Assembly: GCF_030247195.1 (NCBI RefSeq)
Contig: NC_080671.1
Location: 413,612,044-413,676,043, forward strand
Length of the DNA: 64,000 bases
Direction of reading: 5' to 3'
Origin: Topomyia yanbarensis
Taxonomy: Eukaryota > Arthropoda > Insecta > Diptera > Culicidae
The notes beneath the pieces are model-generated. The model saw only the letters and a program-made list of their open reading frames with translations, was not told the DNA's origin and ran no database searches. Shown one piece after another: positions 13,825 to 24,604 of this stretch (the first letter of the stretch is position 1; every line of letters starts with the position of its first letter). A program made the translations under genes and the position numbers.

Positions 13825-14210
13825 GTTTTCGGGATCGCTGATTCTGATTCTGACGTCGCAAATACAAAATTCAAAATGGCGGATCCAATATGGCGACTGT
13901 GTTTGGCTTTCATGTTTTTTATATTGGCCTAAAACGTCTTACGACGGGGTTTTCGGAATCGCTGATTTTGACTCCAACGTCAAAAATGTAAAATTCTAAA
14001 TGGCGAATCCATTCACTGTGCTCTGCTAAATTTCATGTTTTTTCTATATTGGTTTATAACGTCTTACAAGGAGGAATTTTCGAATTCTAACATCAGATTC
14101 GTAATCAGTGACCCCAAAAACTTTCAGAAATCGAGTTTTATGCTTATTGTAACAAAATTAGCAAATTTCGTAAAAAATGGCTGCCATTGTGTAGCAGTCA
14201 TTTTGAATTT
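13825..14210. repeat. Tandem array, about 125-bp units, three copies
   Basis: Units start with GTTTTCGGGATCGCTGATT (13825), GTTTTCGGAATCGCTGATT (13949) and a weaker match near 14075. Each carries an AAAATGGC/AAATGGC block and a TTCATGTTTTTTATATTGG-like block. Spacing is about 124-126 bp. The short open frames across the array read repeat sequence and are not genes. Confidence 0.7.
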
Positions 14211-14239
14211 TAAGATTCTGTTATCAGAATTGTAAACAG

Positions 14240-17200
14240 TAACTTCAAAAACCACATAATATAGATTACAAAAATAGTTTTACGCTAGTTGAGAAGGTAT
14301 CCCTGTATATCATAATGGTTAATAGACCAACATAATAATAAATTCCATGCATATTTTGATAATTTTTTTTGAAAAAACTGACCTACGAAAAATTATGCAA
14401 AAAATCTATTATTTAGTTCAATGTTTGAGATACTTGCAAAAATAGAATTCTAGATCTCGAGGAGAAGTAGATGGGACTGCATCGCAAAGGTTTAATGGAG
14501 AAAATATAGTTTTTACCAAAATTGTTGTCCACAAAGGATTGCTAAGCCAAACCAAATATTTCTATTTCATTAGTTCCCATCAGCTTTAAATGAGCTTCTT
14601 TTCTTGCACATCACGCTTGACTAGAGGTTTGCTCAGGAACACAAATTGTATCTCCGTTTTTTGGGGCCTGCGTCAATATGGCGCTCGCTTATTTCGTTAA
14701 CTAAGTCTGAATTTGTTGAGACGAAGTGGAAACGCAAATTCCATAACTAATTTAACTTTTTTTGTTGAGTAAATATATGTTCAAAACTTCGCAAAAAATA
14801 CTTTGTTTCTCTTGTGATTTCATGTTCAAAAAATCACAAAACCACATTTTATGTGAGCCACTGATGAGAAGGCCCCTTAATAAGATTCAAAAAAACTCAT
14901 TTTAATGTGCGTGCATTGCCATCGAATCACTATACAAAATCAAATCCAGATGCAATAGAATTGCTTCTAAAATGACGCACCACCAGAGATTGAGGTTGGA
15001 ATCATTTGCCATACCGCTTTGGCATGAAAACTTCAAAGTAGCTGACCACACATGCTGAGTATGGTAAACTACAGCCACAACATAACAACAAACATATCAA
15101 CAAACAGCTGGTTGCGTGTACGGCCTCAGCAAAAGGTCTGTGGAGTTCGATGAAAAAAATATTGTCCATCTCCTCCATCCATAGCTTGGTAGTCGCTGCA
15201 ACATCCTGTTTCCAGAGTAACATGTTAGAACACCACATTCCGACGGTTTGTCGGTAAACAGCGACAGCGAGAAAGAGATGAAGTCCCGTAGCAACATGGC
15301 ACTAACGGTGCTCTCTCACACCGACCACCCAGGCGGGAAGGCAAAGCAACAAAATCATGAATTATTACAGCTCAACTAGAAGGATTACGGGGTTATGTTT
15401 ATGTTCAGCGTACCGTTGCATTGGTTAAAGCGGTAGGCTCGGAAGAAAAAGAGTGAATGAACACAGATTTACGTGACATACGCTGCAGTTGGGACCATGC
15501 TGCAACCATACCACCTTCTCCACTATGCTGTCGATAACGACAAAACTGGCTTCATTATACTCCTCCTTTTGATTGAAGCTCATCATTTTGGTGTCAGTCG
15601 TCATGTCGCACGCCTTGTGTTTATCTCCGCCCTGTCTGAAAATCCGCACATAAGCAGGATTATTCCCACTCCACGAGTAGAAGCTAATAATTCAATTCGC
15701 GCCCGGTTGCTGCCGGACTGTCGACGGTTCTGCGTTCTGAGTTCCATATAAATCTCGCTTTCGCCTAGCCCAGGTAGCCAGCCGAGCGAAAGCTGCCGGT
15801 AAGCCGGCTTACGGTTTTCGTACGTGTTGGTCCAATGTGCGACCCTCGAACATAAACAATGATGAAGTGAAGTGTGTCGATTAGGATGAATAATTATGTC
15901 GTCAGATTGTTAGGCAATATTTCGTTGGTGCTTAACATCTGTGGAAAATAATGAACAATTTAATTTTGTGGTTTATTTTGGGAAAATTAACTTTAAATTG
16001 AACATCGTCATTTAAATGCACACGGATCTTTGACTATATGTTACCAAAGCAAAACAAGACTCCGGTTCGTTTGGCCGTTGCACCACAGACTAGAGATGGG
16101 TGAATGATTTCTGAAGCGATCGAAAGAATCGACTCTTGAAAATGAGTAAATGCGCCACAATTTTTGTTCAAAGACATGCGGTTCTTCAAAAAAAAGCTTC
16201 CTTTGAGCGACTTAGGGGAATGCATAATAACAACTTCTAGAACGGAAAACTTTTTTTAAAAATTTGTAGTTGCACTTCAATGACGGTGATCATGATCTTA
16301 ACAAGACACAAGAAAATGAAGTGAATTAGTGTGGTATCGTACATGGCCACTTATTCGTATATATGGAATCAGAAATCTTCTCACAATCAACATCAACCAA
16401 ACATTTTTTCATCTTCCCAAATAAGTTAATAAATTGATTAAAAAATCGTTTCTTTTTAGTGAGTAAATGGGATATGATTCACTCTCGAAACTGAATCAGT
16501 TTACCTATCTCTACCATAGACTATAGAGAAAGTTAATTGCCATCGACAGTAACGAACAAGCTTTTCAAGCTCAGGAACGCATTTCGCAACGTATTTCCGA
16601 ATTGAAGTGCACACAACAGATTTCGACAGACGACGACCTCTGTTTGTTTCGCTCCTCATCAGCAGAAGTATCTCCATCATCTTCATCATCATCATCATCA
16701 TTACAAACAGCACCATCAACTTTAATGAACGACAACAAAGTGCTCTCCACTCCAGTGTGGTCCCCCGGGGCCTGGTGCAACAAACTGTCTTCTTTGCCGA
16801 GCCGGCTGTCTTCCCGGTTTCGTTCGTCTTCGGTCCTAGAAATGACTTGTAGTAGAATATGTTTTCTTCTTCGGTCTGTAACGGCACTATGAAGCTGGAA
16901 GAATGTCACATTTTTCCACGGAATTGCAATCTTGCCATCGCGTTGCCCCGGCATTGCAACGTAGGTAGGTATTGTAGGACCCGGGTAGAAGCGTCACCAA
17001 AACGTTCGTTTTTACCAGAAACTTTTGGTTCGTGCTTTTTCCTTCAATGGGACGGAGGAATGTGAAAATGAAATTACGGTTTGTTGCGAGTTTGTGTAAG
17101 ATTGGCAGTGACATTAGCGGGAATGCAGTTCAGTGAACATTTTCGCGGAGATGGCGCTTGTCTTGATTTGTCACGTCTACAATTTGTTTTTTTCATTTTT

Positions 17201-18281
17201 GTTAGGAAAACAAATTGGATCCTACATTTGGGGATAGTGACCTTCTTATTTCGCAGCTAACATTAAAAGAGCGTCAACATGCATTAAAGGTGATCATCTC
17301 TGGCCATCAAATTGTAAAACTGACAGTGTAGCACTTCTAGAGTCTTATGTGGACTTATTTTTATTTCGTCAGTATTGTGTCACTTTTCGCATTAGACGTG
17401 AATTTTCAATAGTAAAAATTAAAAAAAAACTCTCCTGAACCGATGAATTGATTTTTATTGTTAATAGCTCAAATTTAAGATATTTAGTATCAATAAAAAT
17501 GAGAAGCTCGAAAAATATTTGATTTTGTCTAAAAAAATACGCACTAACTCGTTTTTCGTGATATTCACTGCGAGGGGTTTCGACGATTTCATACTTTTAT
17601 ATTTTTAGTTGAAAAATATTTATTTCTACATAACGTATAATTACAAAAATAATAATATTATAATAAAAATTAGTTTCGGAGATACAATTGTTTTGAAAAT
17701 AATCGTTGCACCGGAATATATAAACCACACGTGCATGGAACGGTGGAGACGCATGGTAGTCCATCAACATAGTTTTATCTCCATCGAGAAACGAAATCTA
17801 TGACTTACTTTACAAGCTGGTTGCAGCATTCGTTTAAGCCTGGGGGCTACATAGGGTGGTCAACCCTGCGGATTTTCCCGTAGATCTACAGTTTTTTATC
17901 GTTTTCGTGGATCATGAAATCAACGCAAATTTGGTAATTTCTTCAGAAGTCTACGGATATTCAGAAAGAATTTTTTTTTTTGAATTTTCAAGCGAACTTC
18001 TATTATGTACACTCTATAATGGTTGCACTTCCTCGCGCTCAATATTGACTAGCTCTTCATGAAACATATTTAACCTCTGCCGCCCAACACCGTCTTTTGG
18101 CGGGGTTCAGCAGAATTGCTGTAAAATCTACAATACACTATTTTGTGTTGTCAACACCACTAAAACCTTTTCAAAACATTCCCACCTATCCTGCAAATAC
18201 ATTGTCTGCTTGTTGAAATCATGATGTAAAATGATATTTGAGTTGAATGTTGGAAATTTTAGGGAAACGAGAATAAAAACT
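14240..18281. other. Unassigned DNA left of the Ty3/gypsy element
   Basis: About 4 kb with no recognisable gene. A CAT/ATC trinucleotide run near 16674-16703 yields Ser-rich and Asp-rich translations in overlapping frames. A TATAAATCTCGC at about 15747 followed by a donor-like GGTAAGCC near 15800 could mark a promoter and first exon, but nothing confirms it. Immediately left of the LTR the DNA is ordinary AT-rich sequence. Confidence 0.45.
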
Positions 18282-18451
18282 TGTGGTGTCACACCTGTAT
18301 GATGAACTACATTGCGACTAAAACGATAAAAAGGCAGCGAAGTGAAAACGATAAATATAATTGCGTATCAGAGAAATAAAAAGTACAGTACTAGTAAATG
18401 ATTGAATCCGATTGGACGCGTTTTCATTTCCGCTCGATTGTTCCGTCCCCA
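18282..18451 (+). repeat. 5' LTR (170 bp)
   Basis: Identical base for base to 22367-22536. It starts TGTGGTGTCACACC and ends TTCCGTCCCCA, giving the usual TG...CA termini. It contains an AATAAA at 18375-18380 that could serve as a polyadenylation signal. At 170 bp the LTR is short for the family. Confidence 0.95.
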
Positions 18452-18454
18452 AAT

Positions 18455-18472
18455 TGGTGACCCCGACGTGAT
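18455..18472 (+). promoter_or_regulatory. Primer-binding site
   Basis: Three bases after the 5' LTR, the sequence TGGTGACCCCGACGTGAT starts with the TGG expected opposite a tRNA 3' CCA end. This is the position and form of a minus-strand primer site. I cannot assign the tRNA without a tRNA set. Confidence 0.8.
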
Positions 18473-18543
18473 ACCGGAAAATTCGATATTTTTCAAACGG
18501 AAACCAACGAAAAAAAAAAAGTTCTTCTCAACGTTATCATAAA

Positions 18544-19296
18544 ATGGAGCACGGTAACGCAAATCTGCCAGCCGCAGGTGCTGCTGCTGTTGCGGTGAAA
18601 CTTCCAGAATTTTGGAAATCGGATCCTCTGATGTGGTTCGCCCAAGCCGAGGCCCAATTCGCCCTCGCTGGGATTCAGAACGATCAGACAAAGTTCTTCC
18701 ACATACTGGCCAAAGTGGACCAATCGGTGCTCCGCCATATTTCCGATCTTGTCGCACAACCTCCAGAGGAAAACAAATACAAAGCAATTAAGGACCGACT
18801 AATCTCCCGTTTTGAGCTATCAGCGCAGGAAAAATTGGAAAAACTTTTGAGTTCTTGTGATTTGGGCGACATGCGTCCTACCCATCTCCTTGCTAAAATG
18901 CAAGAGCTTTCTGCTGGCTTAAATGTAAACGAGGAACTCCTTAAAATGCTGTTTTTGCAACGAATGCCACCGAGTTTCAAAGCTGTGCTATCCATCAGCG
19001 ACGGTAGTCTAGCTAAACTTGCGGAGATGGCGGATAAAATGGGTGATTCCTCTAGTCCACATCAGGTAGCTGCCGCATCGTACCCAGCGACTCCAGGAAG
19101 TCTCCAGGATCTCGAAGCTCAGATCGCCGCACTCTCAGCAGAAGTTCGCCGGTTGAAAACCAACCCGGCCGGTAGCCGAAACCGAAGCCGTTCATCTTCT
19201 CGCCAGCAAGATGTCATCTGCTGGTACCACCGAAAGTTCGGTGCTAATGCTCAGCAATGCCGCTCGCCGTGTTGTTTTTCAAATACAAAAAACTAG
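18544..19296 (+). CDS. gag: Gag polyprotein of the Ty3/gypsy element
   Basis: A 250-residue protein that should form the particle and bind the element RNA. The ATG at 18544 is the first in frame after the primer site and gives an intact frame. The N-terminal half (LPEFW...WFAQAEAQFALAGI about residues 20-45, then a helical capsid-like region to about 165) matches the capsid-type domain of arthropod Ty3/gypsy Gag. An alanine/leucine-rich coiled segment and a basic Ser/Arg stretch follow. The C terminus has a single cysteine/histidine cluster (CWYHRKFGANAQQCRSPC), a variant knuckle typical of this lineage rather than a classical CCHC. The TAG stop at 19294 directly follows a slippery heptamer, so Gag is the main product and Gag-Pol the minor one. 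Confidence 0.93.
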   Translation: MEHGNANLPAAGAAAVAVKLPEFWKSDPLMWFAQAEAQFALAGIQNDQTKFFHILAKVDQSVLRHISDLVAQPPEENKYKAIKDRLISRFELSAQEKLEKLLSSCDLGDMRPTHLLAKMQELSAGLNVNEELLKMLFLQRMPPSFKAVLSISDGSLAKLAEMADKMGDSSSPHQVAAASYPATPGSLQDLEAQIAALSAEVRRLKTNPAGSRNRSRSSSRQQDVICWYHRKFGANAQQCRSPCCFSNTKN

Positions 19297-19351
19297 ACAC
19301 ACTCTCACCTCAGACGGCGGAGGTGGGAGCCCTTGCATCAAGCAGCCGTCT
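19287..19351 (+). promoter_or_regulatory. Programmed -1 frameshift signal: slippery site plus pseudoknot
   Basis: The heptamer A AAA AAC (19287-19293) lies in phase in the last two sense codons of gag, immediately before its TAG. After an 8-nt spacer comes a 10-bp stem (19302-19311 with 19320-19329, one U-G pair). Its 8-nt loop supplies AGACGGC (19312-19318), complementary to GCCGTCT at 19345-19351, giving a 7-bp second stem. Loop 2 is 1 nt and loop 3 is 15 nt. With both stems fully paired loop 1 would be zero, so one terminal pair probably opens. Slippage leads into the pol frame, which continues L-D-T-L-S-P. This is the architecture of classical retroviral -1 sites. Confidence 0.88.
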
Positions 19352-22300
19352 AATAGTTTTCGATAGGTTAGCAAATAGGCGTTTCCTGATCGACACCGGC
19401 TCAGATCTTTCGATTATTCCTGCTACATCAAAGGAAAAAAATCAGTCGACTGCACCCTGGACACTTCATGCTGCAAACGGAAGTACTATCAAAACATATG
19501 GCAACCGTTTTATAACTACCGATCTAGGACTTCGTCGAAAGTTCACCTGGAATTTTATTATTGCTGATGTTACTACGCCCATCATCGGGGCCGACTTCCT
19601 GGCCGCCTTCGGAGTTATTGTCGACCTTAAGCATCATCGGTTGATCGACTCGAAGACTAATCTGCATTCGCTTGGGGGACTAACAACTACTGCTGTGCAT
19701 AGTGTGACGACAATTAATATCGATCATCCTTTTCGCGAAATGCTAGCGGATTTCCGAGAAATTACTCTACCCAACACTATGCACTCCGGATTGCATCATG
19801 ATGTTACTCACCACATTCAAACAAAAGGACCTCCACAATCATGTAAAAGTCGACGATTAGCTCCGGACAAGTTGCAAGCCGCTAAGAAGGAGTTCGAATT
19901 GATGTGTGAACTTGGAATCTGCCGCCGCTCTAGTAGCTGTTGGGCAAGCCCTTTGCATTGCGTCCCTAAAAAAACGGTCAATGGAGGTTCGTGGGCGACT
20001 ACAGGAAACTTAATGCCGTAACCATTCCTGATCGGTATCCGGTACCGCATATTCACGACTTGTTGAACGCCCTACATGGTAAGTCGATCTTCACTACTCT
20101 AGATCTCGAGCGCGCATACCACCAAATCCCAGTAGAGGAATGTGATATACCAAAAACGGCGGTAATCACCCCTTTCGGGTTATTCGAATTTACGAGGATG
20201 CAATTTGGTTTGTGCAACGCTTCGCAAACATTTCAACGTTTTATGCACAAAATATTCAGCGATTTGGATTTTGTTGTAGTTTTTGTGGATGACATCTGCA
20301 TCGCCTCGACGTCCCCAGATGAACATCGAAGTCACGTACGAGCAGTTCTGGAGAGGCTTCAGAAAAACGGACTGGTTATCAATCTCGCAAAAAGTTGTTT
20401 TGCACAGGAAGAAGCCGAGTTTCTGGGCTATACCGTAAATAGAGATGGTATTCGACCCCTGCCGGAGCGAGTTGCAGCATTGCAAAATTTCAAGCTACCA
20501 ACGACAGTCAAGGAGTTACGTCGTTTCCTAGCGTTGATCAACGGATATAAGCGTTTTCTTCCGCATGCCACGGACCAGCAATCTGCCCTGCGAGATTTGA
20601 TACCTGGGAATCGAAAAAATGACACAAGAAAACTGAAATGGAATGAGCTAGCTTTGTCGGCATTCGAGAACTGTAAAAGAAGCATAGCAAACGCAACGCT
20701 GCTGCACTACCCAAATCCTACCAAGCGATTAGGAATGATGGTAGATGCCTCAAATACATCGGCCGGAGCAGTGCTACAGCAGTATGCAAACGGATTTTGG
20801 CAGCCGTTAGGTTTTTTCTCGGCAAAGTTCTCTCCAGCACAAATGAAATACTCCACGCTTGGGAGAAAGCTAACCGCGATAAAAATGTCCGTGAAATACT
20901 TTCGCTATTTCATCGAGGGTCGAAAGTTTACCATATTTACCGACCACCGCCCTTTAACTCACGCACTTGCTTCTACCAGCAACAATTATCTACCGCACGA
21001 AGAACGTTACTTGCAGTACATATCCCAATTTACGTCCGATATTCGGCACATTTGTGGGACGAACAACGAAGTTGCTGACGCTGTCTCTCGTGTGGATTCT
21101 ATCGATGTTCCTGGTCTTCTCGACTGTCGCACGATTGCCACCGACCAGGCAAACGACGAAGAGCTACTAAAACTCTTGCAAGAGCCGTGTTCACTTCGTC
21201 TCGAACAACGAACACTTCAAGGCACATCGATACCAGTATATTGTGATGTTTCGATAGGAAATCGTATCCGTCCATTCATACCGAAAGGACATCGCCAGCT
21301 AGTAATGAAGAAACTACACGAACTTTCGCATCCCGGTATTCGAGGCACCCGGAAACTTATTACTGATCGGTTTGTATGGCCGTCAATTAACACAGATATA
21401 AAGAACTTCGTTAAAGGTTGTGAAAGTTGCCAACGTTCAAAAATCCATCGGCATACATGGGCGCCGCTACAGAAATTCAACCTTCCAGGCTCTCGATTTC
21501 AACATGTGCATATAGACATAGTGGGGCCATTACCAGTATCGAATGGAAATCGATACCTTCTCACGATGATCGACCGCTTCACACGTTGGCCTGAAGCTGT
21601 ACCATTGTCCAACATAACAGCAGAGACAGTAGCCCGCGCGCTTTGCTCAGGATGGATTTCTCGTTTCGGGGTTCCGGAAAATGTGACAACCGATCAGGGA
21701 CGACAATTCGAGTCTGAACTTTTCAGTGAATTAACAGTGCTTCTCGGGATAAATAGAATTCGCACAACAGCTTACCACCCTCAAGCAAACGGAATGATTG
21801 AGAGGTTTCACCGAACAATGAAGGCTTCCATCATGTGCGTCGATCCATTACACTGGAGTGATAAACTGCCTTTTATTCTATTGGGATTACGAACAGTGTA
21901 TAGAGACGAAATGCATAGTTCTTCCGCCGAGATGGTGTACGGCCAACAATTGAAGCTTCCTGGCGAATTTTTCGAAACACATACAAAAGGAAATGATGAT
22001 CGTACGGATTTCGTGCGTTTCCTCCGTCGTACGATACAAGAAATTAATCCAGCCGATGCATCGAACCACACTAAACAAAAGATCTTTGTTCCCAAAGACC
22101 TGACAACATGCGGTTATGTTTTGTTCGAATAGATGGTGTCAAGCGCTCGCTTCAACATCCATACGAAGGTCCCTTCAAAGTCGTGCATCGAACAGAAAAA
22201 TTCTTCAATGTCATCATCAACGGTAAGAAACAAACAATATCTGTTGATAGGATTAAGCCGGCATACATACTGAAAGAAGAAAATCAACAGCCCAGTGATG

Positions 22301-22353
22301 ATGTCAAGACAAAAATTACACCTTCGGGACATCGTGTCCGCTTCTTGGTGTAA
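19293..22353 (+). pseudogene. pol: Pol polyprotein, frameshifted: protease, RT, RNase H, integrase
   Basis: Pol makes the cDNA and inserts it. Protease: DTG at 19392-19400, later IIGADFL. RT: spans the first break, with active site FVDD (Asp pair at 20288-20293). RNase H: VDAS and TDHRPL are present, but the usual Glu of the DREL-like motif reads Lys (20867-20869). Integrase: a His/Cys zinc region (HELSHPG ... CESCQRSK), then Asp at 21515, Asp at 21692 and Glu at 21800 in a D,D-35-E pattern, and a GPF-type C-terminal module. Two breaks are visible. Near 19993-20000 the frame changes, apparently by loss of about 10 nt just before the GDYRKLN block. Near 22118 one base is missing from a T run, stopping integrase early at 22130; the tail continues in another frame to 22353. 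Confidence 0.93.
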
Positions 22354-22355
22354 CT

Positions 22356-22363
22356 AAGGGGGG
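22356..22363 (+). promoter_or_regulatory. Polypurine tract
   Basis: AAGGGGGG three bases before the 3' LTR and just after the pol stop: the expected plus-strand priming site. Confidence 0.8.
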
Positions 22364-22366
22364 CCC

Positions 22367-22536
22367 TGTGGTGTCACACCTGTATGATGAACTACATTGC
22401 GACTAAAACGATAAAAAGGCAGCGAAGTGAAAACGATAAATATAATTGCGTATCAGAGAAATAAAAAGTACAGTACTAGTAAATGATTGAATCCGATTGG
22501 ACGCGTTTTCATTTCCGCTCGATTGTTCCGTCCCCA
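22367..22536 (+). repeat. 3' LTR (170 bp)
   Basis: Identical to the 5' LTR. The AATAAA lies at 22460-22465. It is followed by AAAACT, the right copy of the target duplication. Confidence 0.95.
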
Positions 22537-22556
22537 AAAACTATTGACACATTCCA

Positions 22557-22987
22557 GCGTTAGGGGACAACGTTTGCACGCATTATGCAACTGTTAACAG
22601 CTTGTCGTTTGAAAAATCCTACGATGTACGCTCAAAACACTTAATTGAATACTTTAAAAGTCCTAACACAACGTTAATGTTATGGGTTCGATATTTTTCA
22701 GGTTGTCATTTCATTCTGAGAGGTGAAAATGTCGCCTTAGGGGACATCAGAGCAAAATATTGATTTTCCAACCTACACTTGTATTTATAAAAAAACCTGC
22801 TCTATCTCAAACTTTAGAGCATCCATTTGTTCTAGGAATTTGATCATCGATAGTCACAGAACAATACTGTATACTTAGATTTTTGCGCTTTCATGAAATT
22901 TTTTTCACGACCGTTGCAAACGCTGCGTTAGGGGACAACACCAAAATGAACACAAACGGTCGCATATGAAGTGTTGTCCCCTAACGC
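22557..22987. repeat. GCGTTAGGGGACAACGC-marked tandem units, left block
   Basis: The 17-bp phrase GCGTTAGGGGACAACGC, or a close variant, occurs at 22557, near 22733 and at 22925 on the plus strand and at 22971-22987 on the minus strand. Successive plus-strand copies are about 175-190 bp apart. Two more lie at 30520 and 30689. The phrase has inverted ends (GCGTT/AACGC). The DNA between copies is poorly conserved. Confidence 0.65.
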
Positions 22988-22989
22988 GA

Positions 22990-24090
22990 CCGAAGTTTTT
23001 GTTGAAGCTCAAACAAAGCGATGTATATTACCTCTAGACATGTAAATAACTCAAAACAAAGATTTGAAATGCCAAACTAGATGTATTTCTAGTTTCACCT
23101 TCATGTGTATTTGACAAATGATATTTAGAAATCAAATTAATATGGATTGAGAACAGGCCACACCGCATACCACAGCGTGGCCCGGTATAGAAGAGATTGT
23201 AGACCACAATCGCCACTTTCTAATGGTTCGAAAAAGGTGGTTTCAAGTAGTTTTGGTAAGTTGAATACATTATTGACATCGGGAAATATATTAAATGAAA
23301 TTAACTGTTTATTAGGGTGACTCAACAATTTTTTATTTTGTTGACCAAATAAGTTTTTGCAAGCAATTTTAATGCGCTGACTTTGTTTTTTGACATTATA
23401 AAATCTTGAAAATAAAATTGACTTGATTAGGGCAGATCAAAAAACGTCATAAGGATGATTCGATATTTATTTTTTGTTGCGTTAAAAATAAACAAATATG
23501 ACACTGCAGCAACTCAGCAAAGGTAAGAATGTCAAACGATTATACTCAGTCAAGCAGTTATGATATTTACATATTGTATATAATGTCGCGAAAAACTAGT
23601 AATACGGTTGAAGTAAAGATTTCGAAATAGAATATCGCCCTTCCAGTTCAACCTCTGGCGTTTGTTCAACCGTTTGTACTCATAGATCTGCAAGAAGACA
23701 CTTAATAGTTATGATTGCCGAAATTAATCAAAATGCAGCCGTTTTACGCGATTTTTGGAAAAGAAGGGAAAGACGCAGCTTTTGAAAAATTTAGATATAT
23801 TTCAGTATAAAAAAATTGTTAAAAATCTGCACACAATTGCGGTCTTATGGGTCAGCTGGCCGGCTTGTCACGGAATAATCTAAATGATAGAAAACTGGAG
23901 AATTTCGTGAAATTGTATCTTTTATTTGCGAATTCTGAGAAATGCGAATCCTTGATAAAATTTTGACTGTAACGTGCTATAAAAACATAAAAAGGTGTGT
24001 TAAACTACGATGTTTGGTTCATGTAGAAGAAAAGTTGGTTCATGTAGAAGAAATTTCGAAAAGACAAACCGTGGTTTGTTCCAAGTGGTC
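22990..24090. other. Unassigned AT-rich DNA
   Basis: No recognisable gene. A 20-bp direct duplication (GGTTCATGTAGAAGAA) lies at about 24016-24052. Confidence 0.5.
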
Positions 24091-24094
24091 AATA

Positions 24095-24440
24095 ATTATA
24101 AACTGTGAAGTCCCGTTCCAATTTTTTTCAAGAATTTCTCCACGATGATTTAGTTGGAACCGTAAATATCCGTAAATATCTTTTTATATGTTCTGCTTCC
24201 AAGCCCAATACGTTGGAAAAATTCGATCAAAAATGTCCATTTTCACTTAAAAGATGAAAATTTTTCAAAAGTTTCCCAAAAATTTGGTTTTAAACTGTGA
24301 AGTCCCGTTCCATTTTGTTTCAAAAATCACCGTGAAGGAAGGTGATTTAGTTGGAACCCCAAATCCCTTCCATCTTTTTATTTGTGTTGCTACCAAGCCT
24401 AGTTCGATGGGATATTTTTTCAATCGTAGGGCATTAAAGT
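24095..24440. repeat. 192-bp direct repeat, two copies
   Basis: AACTGTGAAGTCCCGTTCCA starts at 24101 and again at 24293, followed in both by shared blocks (GATTTAGTTGGAACC, then TTCTGCTTCCAAGCC or its counterpart). A third, more diverged copy begins at about 30017, on the other side of the transposon cluster, suggesting that the insertions split an older array. Confidence 0.65.
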
Positions 24441-24604
24441 AAAATTTTCGATTTTAGAATCATTTTTCCAAAAATTTCCAAGTGAAAAATTTTTATAATT
24501 TGTTTTCAGCGGTTTTCGTTTGTTTTGAGACTAGATGCTGATGTTTCGTGCTATTTTTAGACATATTTCGACAATTTTTTTTTCGATTTTCAGCATTTCA
24601 TATA

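Larger units (their letters stand above)
18282..22536 (+). mobile_element. Ty3/gypsy LTR retrotransposon, complete, recent
   Basis: A 4255-bp element bounded by two identical 170-bp LTRs that begin TGTGG and end CCCCA. A 5-6 bp target duplication (AAAACT at 18276-18281 and 22537-22542) marks the insertion; the exact length is ambiguous because of flanking A residues. Order: LTR, primer site, gag, -1 frameshift signal, pol (protease, RT, RNase H, integrase), polypurine tract, LTR. There is no env-like frame. RT before integrase places it in the Ty3/gypsy group. LTR identity implies recent insertion, yet pol carries two disabling indels. Confidence 0.95.

Noticed and set aside
15747..15810. TATAAATCTCGC with a donor-like GGTAAG downstream, as a promoter and first exon
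   Set aside because: Single short motifs with no supporting exon, coding frame or conservation visible.
16501..16954. Overlapping open frames of up to 128 codons on both strands
   Set aside because: They are driven by a CAT/ATC trinucleotide run giving Asp-, Met- or Ser-rich translations in several frames at once; no motif or gene context.
18282..22536. Endogenous retrovirus with env
   Set aside because: Pol ends directly before the polypurine tract and 3' LTR; there is no room for an envelope gene, so it is a retrotransposon.
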